A program made the translations under genes and the position numbers. Positions 7,738 through 10,182 of a DNA stretch of 10,182 nt are shown in pieces. The notes under the pieces were generated by a model. That model searched no databases and was not told the origin of the DNA. It saw only the letters and a list, made by a program, of their open reading frames with translations. Source of the DNA: Flavobacteriia bacterium (GTDB taxonomy: Bacteria > Bacteroidota > Bacteroidia > Flavobacteriales > Flavobacteriaceae); the NCBI GenBank assembly GCA_018500075.1, contig JAHBAN010000148.1:1-10182 (forward strand), given 5' to 3'. Position 1 is the stretch's first letter. Each line of letters opens with the position of its first letter.

Positions 7738-8805
7738 CTAACTCTCCTTTTCAGACGATTGTGGCGCGCGCGGCAAAGACAGGCGAAACACCGTCTCCCC
7801 CGGCTCCGAGCGCACCGAAACCCAGCCGTCATGCGCGGCCATTATTTTTGCAGTCAGCGCCAGCCCCAGCCCTGTTCCATTCTCGCGCCCCGACACAAAG
7901 GGTTCAAAAATGTCATCCAGCATATCCGGCGCAATCCCGCAGCCGTCATCAATCACCTCGATCTGAAGCGGCAATGGCTGGCCAAGCCCGTCCTCGGTGC
8001 GCAGTCGAAACCCGTGTTCATAGGATGTGCGCAGCCGGATCACGCCGCCCGCCCCGGCCGCCTCGGCTGCGTTCTTGAGCAGATTGAGCAAGACCTGCAA
8101 AAGCTGGTCCGCATCGGCCCAGGCCTCGGGCAAAGACGGGTCATACTCCTCGATGATCTGCACATCCGCCCCGACACCAAGCTGGGCCGAGCGGCGCGCC
8201 CTATCGAGCACATCGTGCAGATTGACAGGGGCGCGGTCGGGCGGGCTGATGTTGCCGAACTCTTCCACCTGATCCAGAAGTTTCACAATCCGGCGGCTCT
8301 CGGCCACAATCAGATCGGTCAGCTCCAGATCATCGCCGCGCAGCCCCATCGACAAAAGCTGGGCCGCGCCCGTGATCCCCGCCAGCGGGTTCTTGATTTC
8401 ATGCGCCAGCATCTCCGCCATTCCGATCACCGAGCGCGCCGCGGTTTTGGCGCTGCGCCCTTTGGGCAGGTTGCTGACCTGCGCCAGAGGGGTGATCAAC
8501 AAGAGCATCCTGTCGGCCTCATAGGGCGCAAGCTGCAAGTCGCATCGCTCAAGCGCCCGGCCCGTCCGCGCCAGCCCGACATCGCGCACAAACAGCGGCG
8601 CATCCTCGCGTCTGGCCCGCTCAAACGCCTCGCCAAGCGCGCTTTCAAAGCTCACCGCGTCAAACAGCGGTTTGTGTTTGAGGCTTTTCTCCGAGCCAAC
8701 GAGTAGCTGCTCGGCGGCAGGGTTCACCGCTTCGATACAGTCATCCGCGCCAATCAACAGCGCTGGCAAAGGCAAAGAGGCCCAGAGCTTGCCCGCATCC
8801 GTCAT
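7738..8805 (-). CDS. ntrB: NtrB, cytosolic nitrogen sensor histidine kinase/phosphatase
   Basis: Soluble kinase that phosphorylates NtrC when nitrogen is limiting and, in the family, removes the phosphate when bound by PII (GlnB). 355 residues, normal for NtrB, without membrane helices. A PAS-like domain spans about 8-105. HisKA carries phospho-acceptor H135 in MLAHEIKNPLAG. The ATPase domain has N-box N245 in NLLKNAAEAA, G1 DDGCG at 286-290 and G2 GTGLG at 310-314. All boxes are intact. Its ATG overlaps the dusB stop in an ATGA arrangement, and its own TAG is followed immediately by the ntrC ATG, so dusB, ntrB and ntrC are almost certainly co-transcribed and translationally coupled. No glnB or glnA gene is in the window. 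Confidence 0.96.
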   Translation of the reverse strand: MTDAGKLWASLPLPALLIGADDCIEAVNPAAEQLLVGSEKSLKHKPLFDAVSFESALGEAFERARREDAPLFVRDVGLARTGRALERCDLQLAPYEADRMLLLITPLAQVSNLPKGRSAKTAARSVIGMAEMLAHEIKNPLAGITGAAQLLSMGLRGDDLELTDLIVAESRRIVKLLDQVEEFGNISPPDRAPVNLHDVLDRARRSAQLGVGADVQIIEEYDPSLPEAWADADQLLQVLLNLLKNAAEAAGAGGVIRLRTSYEHGFRLRTEDGLGQPLPLQIEVIDDGCGIAPDMLDDIFEPFVSGRENGTGLGLALTAKIMAAHDGWVSVRSEPGETVFRLSLPRAPQSSEKES

Positions 8806-9779
8806 GCCGCGCGCGCCTCTGCCATGGCCAGAGGAATCAGGCGCAAAACCTGCTCCGGCGTGCTCGCGGTCAGAACTTCGCGGCGCAGGGCCAGCGGCGT
8901 CTGCGCCACATCCATATACCAGCCCAGATGCTTGCGCGCGACGCGCAGGCCCAGAGCCTTTTCATAAAACATAAGCATCGCCTCATAATGTGTTGAAACC
9001 ATGTCGATAAACTCTCTTTCAGTCGGAACAGCAGCCGGCCGCGACGCGCCCAGAGCATGGGCAATCTGCTGCAAGGCCCAAGGCCGCCCCTGCGCGCCGC
9101 GCCCGATCATGATGCCGTCGGCCCCCGACGCGCTGAGCGCGCGCCGCGCATCCTCGGCGTTGCAAATATCGCCATTGGCAAACACAGGAATGCGCACTGC
9201 CCGTTTCACAGCGGCAATCGCCGCCCAATCGGCGCGGCCTTTGTAAAACTGGCAGCGCGTGCGCCCGTGAATCACCAGCCGCTTTACCCCCGCCGCCTCG
9301 GCGCGCTGCGCCAGCTCGGGCGCATTCAGGCTCGCATCGTCCCAGCCCAGCCGCGTCTTGAGCGTCACCGGCAGATCCACAGCCGCAGTCACCGCCTCAA
9401 TCAGACAAAGCGCATGGTCCAGATCGCGCATCAACGCCGAGCCGGACAAGCCGCCCACAACCTTCTTGGCCGGGCATCCCATATTGATATCAATCACTTG
9501 CGCGCCGTTGTCCGCCACCATCCGCGCCGCTTCCGCCATCCAGTAAGGATCGCGCCCCGCCAGTTGAACCGCCGTGTTGGCACTGTCAAAGCCAAGCTCG
9601 GCCTTCTCGCGCACACCCCTGCGGGCCTGCACCATCTCCTGACTCGCGATCATCTCGCTCACAACAAACCCCGCGCCAAAAGAGGCGACAAGATTGCGAA
9701 ACGGCAAATCTGTTATCCCGGCCAAAGGCGCAAGCGCGACCGAGGGGTCAGAGGGGGGGCTTTCTATGGTTTCAAACAT
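8802..9779 (-). CDS. dusB: tRNA-dihydrouridine synthase DusB (NifR3)
   Basis: FMN enzyme that reduces uridine to dihydrouridine in the D-loop of tRNA using NADPH. 325 residues, full length for the family. The TIM-barrel shows APLAGITDLPFR (17-28), catalytic C102 in INMGCPAKKV (98-107), FMN-binding K141 in TLKTRLGWD, H171 in VIHGRTRCQFYKG, N202 in PVFANGDI, and phosphate-binding GRG (226-228) in IMIGRGAQGRPW. It is the first gene of the operon, and nifR3 heads ntrBC in R. capsulatus in the same way. The chosen ATG has only a weak GGA directly before it, while a consensus AGGAG lies 17 bases upstream. I see no alternative in-frame start that fits that AGGAG. Confidence 0.95.
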   Translation of the reverse strand: MFETIESPPSDPSVALAPLAGITDLPFRNLVASFGAGFVVSEMIASQEMVQARRGVREKAELGFDSANTAVQLAGRDPYWMAEAARMVADNGAQVIDINMGCPAKKVVGGLSGSALMRDLDHALCLIEAVTAAVDLPVTLKTRLGWDDASLNAPELAQRAEAAGVKRLVIHGRTRCQFYKGRADWAAIAAVKRAVRIPVFANGDICNAEDARRALSASGADGIMIGRGAQGRPWALQQIAHALGASRPAAVPTEREFIDMVSTHYEAMLMFYEKALGLRVARKHLGWYMDVAQTPLALRREVLTASTPEQVLRLIPLAMAEARAA

Positions 9780-9796
9780 TCCGATGTCCGCAATTT

Positions 9797-9824
9797 CTCC
9801 TAAGCCCTACGGGAGTTTTTATAA
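9797..9824 (-). promoter_or_regulatory. dusB leader: candidate -10 and displaced ribosome site
   Basis: On the minus strand TTATAAAA (9824-9817) is the best -10 candidate for the dusB-ntrBC operon and would give a leader of about 30 bases. I see no good -35 17 bases upstream. AGGAG follows at 9801-9797, 17 bases before the dusB ATG. CTCC (9815-9812) could pair with GGAG (9800-9797), and CCC-GTA-GGG inside it could form a competing small hairpin. All of these stems are short. Confidence 0.3.
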
Positions 9825-9868
9825 GGCTCTCAAGCTCTTACCTTTGCCCGCCTCGGCCCATCAAAGCT

Positions 9869-9895
9869 ATTGCACAAAAATTAAGCAGATTGCAC
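9869..9895. promoter_or_regulatory. possible NtrC-like operator between dusB and ispD
   Basis: ATTGCAC occurs twice, at 9869-9875 and 9889-9895, exactly 20 bases apart (about two helical turns). The first copy begins a 17-base stretch at 9871-9887 with the enteric NtrC spacing (GC, 11 bases, GC). It has a perfect left half TGCAC and a partial right half ending in GCA. It lies about 100 bases upstream of the dusB ATG. Caveat: Rhodobacter NtrC may prefer a different consensus, and this is a match by eye only. Confidence 0.25.
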
Positions 9896-9909
9896 GTTAT
9901 TTCATCGCA

Positions 9910-9937
9910 TTGCCCTTCCGCGTCGCGATGCTACAAG
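9910..9937 (+). promoter_or_regulatory. candidate ispD promoter
   Basis: TTGCCC (9910-9915) and TACAAG (9932-9937) are 16 bases apart and would start transcription near 9944, a short leader before the ispD ATG. The -35 keeps the TTG that dominates alphaproteobacterial housekeeping promoters; the -10 matches 4 of 6. Apart from this pair, the dusB leader and the ATTGCAC repeat, I see nothing else in the 180-base divergent region 9780-9959. Confidence 0.3.
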
Positions 9938-9959
9938 ACAGCAACGGAAAGGATCACAG

Positions 9960-10182
9960 ATGAAGATCGCTGCTCTTATTGTCGCCGCCGGGCGCGGCAC
10001 CCGCGCCGGCGCAGGGCTGCCCAAGCAGTGGCGGCCTCTGGCCGGCCGGCGCGTCTTTGACTGGACCTATCAGGCCATGGCCTCCCATCCCGATATCGCC
10101 CATGTCCTCGCGGTGATCCACCCGCAGGATCAGGCCCATCTGCCCGCCGGTCTGGAGGCGGTGAGTGGCGGGGCGGCCCGGG
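9960..10182 (+). CDS. ispD: 2-C-methyl-D-erythritol 4-phosphate cytidylyltransferase IspD, N-terminal part
   Basis: Third enzyme of the MEP isoprenoid pathway; it joins MEP to CTP to give CDP-ME in the cytosol. Hand translation gives 74 open codons to the right edge. The CTP-binding signature is intact: LIVAAGRGTR at 6-15, then LPKQW (20-24) and LAGR (27-30), with the conserved R15 and K22. GGAAAGGA ends 6 bases before the ATG and serves as ribosome site. The gene is divergent from dusB. In many alphaproteobacteria, including Rhodobacterales, the protein is a bifunctional IspDF fusion; the window ends too early to tell. Confidence 0.92.
   Translation, partial: MKIAALIVAAGRGTRAGAGLPKQWRPLAGRRVFDWTYQAMASHPDIAHVLAVIHPQDQAHLPAGLEAVSGGAAR

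Noticed and set aside
7027..8706. A 559-codon open frame on the plus strand opposite ntrB and ntrC
   Set aside because: It spans two clear genes in antisense, its product is rich in His, Arg, Gln and Pro with no recognisable domain, and such frames are common opposite GC-rich genes.
9057..9803. A 248-codon open frame on the plus strand opposite dusB
   Set aside because: Antisense to well-conserved DusB motifs, with shadow-type composition.

Overview
This window is a conserved chromosomal nitrogen-signalling locus of an alphaproteobacterium, most likely order Rhodobacterales. The evidence is the gene order dusB(nifR3)-ntrB-ntrC-ntrY-ntrX-trkA-trkH with ispD divergent, the GC-rich coding sequence, and an NtrC of the Rhodobacter type without the sigma-54-contacting GAFTGA loop. 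I see no mobile element, CRISPR array, RNA gene or phage segment. The base composition looks uniform.

Layout: seven genes run leftwards on the minus strand from about 9779 to the left edge, and one partial gene (ispD) runs rightwards from 9960. Going down the operon: dusB (tRNA dihydrouridine synthase) overlaps ntrB by 4 bases. The ntrB stop codon abuts the ntrC start. A 112-base gap (31 if the longer ntrY start is used) separates ntrC from ntrY. Seven bases separate ntrY from ntrX, 94 bases holding two hairpins separate ntrX from trkA, and 2 bases separate trkA from trkH, which is cut by the left edge. A 180-base divergent intergenic region (9780-9959) holds the promoters of dusB and ispD and a possible NtrC-like operator.

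How the genes work together: NtrB (cytosolic kinase) and NtrC form the classic nitrogen-status pair. NtrY (membrane kinase) and NtrX form the paralogous pair. TrkA and TrkH are the regulatory and channel subunits of a potassium uptake system. DusB modifies tRNA and heads the operon, as nifR3 does in Rhodobacter capsulatus.

The most notable feature is that both response regulators have an AAA+ domain without a GAFTGA motif. NtrC is the more altered: the GAFTGA loop and the pre-sensor-1 loop are both trimmed, and the Walker B aspartate is replaced by glutamate. Loss of GAFTGA is known for this lineage; the Walker B change deserves a check. I found no convincing undescribed system here. The other findings are regulatory details and an unusual histidine-free PAS region in NtrY.
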